In this document: positions 63,498-64,000 of the stretch, piece after piece
Layout of the letters: the number at the start of each line of letters is the position of its first letter
Position numbering within the stretch: position 1 is the stretch's first letter
Source: a virus
Virus record (IMG/VR): IMGVR_UViG_3300044591_002232
Location: 124,001-188,000 of that record
Length of the DNA: 64,000 nucleotides
Strand: one strand, 5' to 3'
The notes under the pieces: generated by a model
The model's database searches: none
What the model saw: only the letters and a program-made list of their open reading frames with translations
Told to the model about the DNA's origin: nothing
Made by a program: the position numbers and the translations under genes

Positions 63498-63770
63498 ATG
63501 AAAGACATTTCTTCAGATACTCAGGTGGTGCTGACCGCCCTAACACAAAGCGAATATGGACTTGATCCCGCCGACATCCCAAATGAGGCGGCTCGTATGG
63601 CTCACATTGCCGCCACCACCCTCCGCGCCACCGTGGATCAGCTGGTCCCAGATGAACCAGACCCAGGATTGAGTCAGTTCTGGGACGATGAAGCTGATCG
63701 TGAGTGGCAAAACAATCAACATTTTCGCCGCAAATTCCTCGCCCTTGTCAATGAACTAGAGAATATCTAA
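63498..63770 (+). CDS. Hypothetical protein, 90 aa
   Basis: 90 residues from ATG 63498 (the GTG at 63489 overlaps the previous gene). AARMAHIAATTLRATVDQLV is helical and the whole is acidic. More GC-rich than its neighbours at 63580-63730. The stop overlaps the next ATG (TAATG). Confidence 0.65.
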   Translation: MKDISSDTQVVLTALTQSEYGLDPADIPNEAARMAHIAATTLRATVDQLVPDEPDPGLSQFWDDEADREWQNNQHFRRKFLALVNELENI

Positions 63771-64000
63771 TGACCGACGAACAATTGTTTAATCGCTTTA
63801 AGACCCTGACTTCTGAAATTATGGACACTGCCGCCGTTGTTCAGAATGATTATGATTGGCTGATTCTTAATCGGGCAATTACCTTTGAAGAAGTAAGAGA
63901 AGAATATTGGCGGTTTTTAAAGCGGATCGAGGACCATAAATGCGAGTTAGAGTCTTTATCTACTGACGTTTGTGGGAGACTTTCGGAGGTTATGCAGAAT
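63770..64000 (+). CDS. Hypothetical protein, 3' end outside window
   Basis: Starts MTDEQLFNRFKTLTSEIMDT and stays open to the window edge (77 codons). Helical, charged (FLKRIEDHKCELESLSTD). Not recognised. Confidence 0.6.
   Translation, partial: MTDEQLFNRFKTLTSEIMDTAAVVQNDYDWLILNRAITFEEVREEYWRFLKRIEDHKCELESLSTDVCGRLSEVMQN

Overview
The window is one continuous stretch of a T4-like myovirus genome. The gene order (gp18-gp19-gp20-gp67-[insert]-gp21-gp22-gp23-gp3-uvsY-uvsW ... gp55-gp47-gp46 ... gp45-gp44-gp62-regA-gp43-uvsX-gp41 ... gp61-nrdA-nrdB) is the one I know from T4-like cyanophages. A DUF3110 protein (a cyanobacterial/cyanophage family) between gp47 and gp46 and repeated CTAAATA late promoters fit this. 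No photosynthesis gene lies in the window, so a cyanobacterial host is an inference. Most of the DNA is AT-rich; a block at about 6.75-10.4 kb is clearly GC-rich and looks acquired. Layout: 2-4460 tail sheath, tail tube, portal and a small prohead core protein; 4453-11075 a structural/tail-appendage module placed between gp67 and gp21; 11078-14436 prohead protease, scaffold and major capsid protein; 14.5-16.2 kb a homing-endonuclease remnant and an antisense Vsr-like homing endonuclease; 16.2-18.7 kb gp3, UvsY, UvsW; 18.7-22.0 kb leftward small genes including a pentapeptide-repeat protein; 22.1-36.8 kb late sigma factor, recombination nuclease, clamp and clamp loader, RegA, DNA polymerase, UvsX, helicase, MazG; 36.8-42.1 kb late proteins with acidic helical ends and basic middles, plus small structural and membrane proteins; 42.1-50.0 kb primase and ribonucleotide reductase; 50-56.4 kb lysis enzymes mixed with endonucleases and small genes; 56.5-60.8 kb an NAD salvage cassette; 60.8-64.0 kb small genes, tRNA-Pro(UGG) and a Thg1-like protein. 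The most striking locus is nrdA (43022-48861). It is broken into three separate genes by two split inteins, each gap holding a free-standing HNH-type endonuclease gene, and the middle piece also carries a complete 152-residue mini-intein directly before the catalytic cysteine. One split intein is divided unusually early. All three insertion points lie in active-site loops, and trans-splicing would give a 764-residue NrdA. A second processed gene is nadV, interrupted by a 918-nt group I intron with an HNH ORF; P1 and P10 pairings can be read directly and the exons join in frame. nadV, the NMN adenylyltransferase/Nudix gene nadM and a macro-domain gene form a probable NAD(+)-rebuilding operon. 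Regulation is also readable: sigma70-like early promoters (TTGACA, 16-18 nt, then a -10 box usually preceded by TGC), over twenty T4-type late promoters, and hairpins placed around late promoters ahead of endonuclease genes. All assignments come from reading sequence and remembered family motifs; no database search was run.
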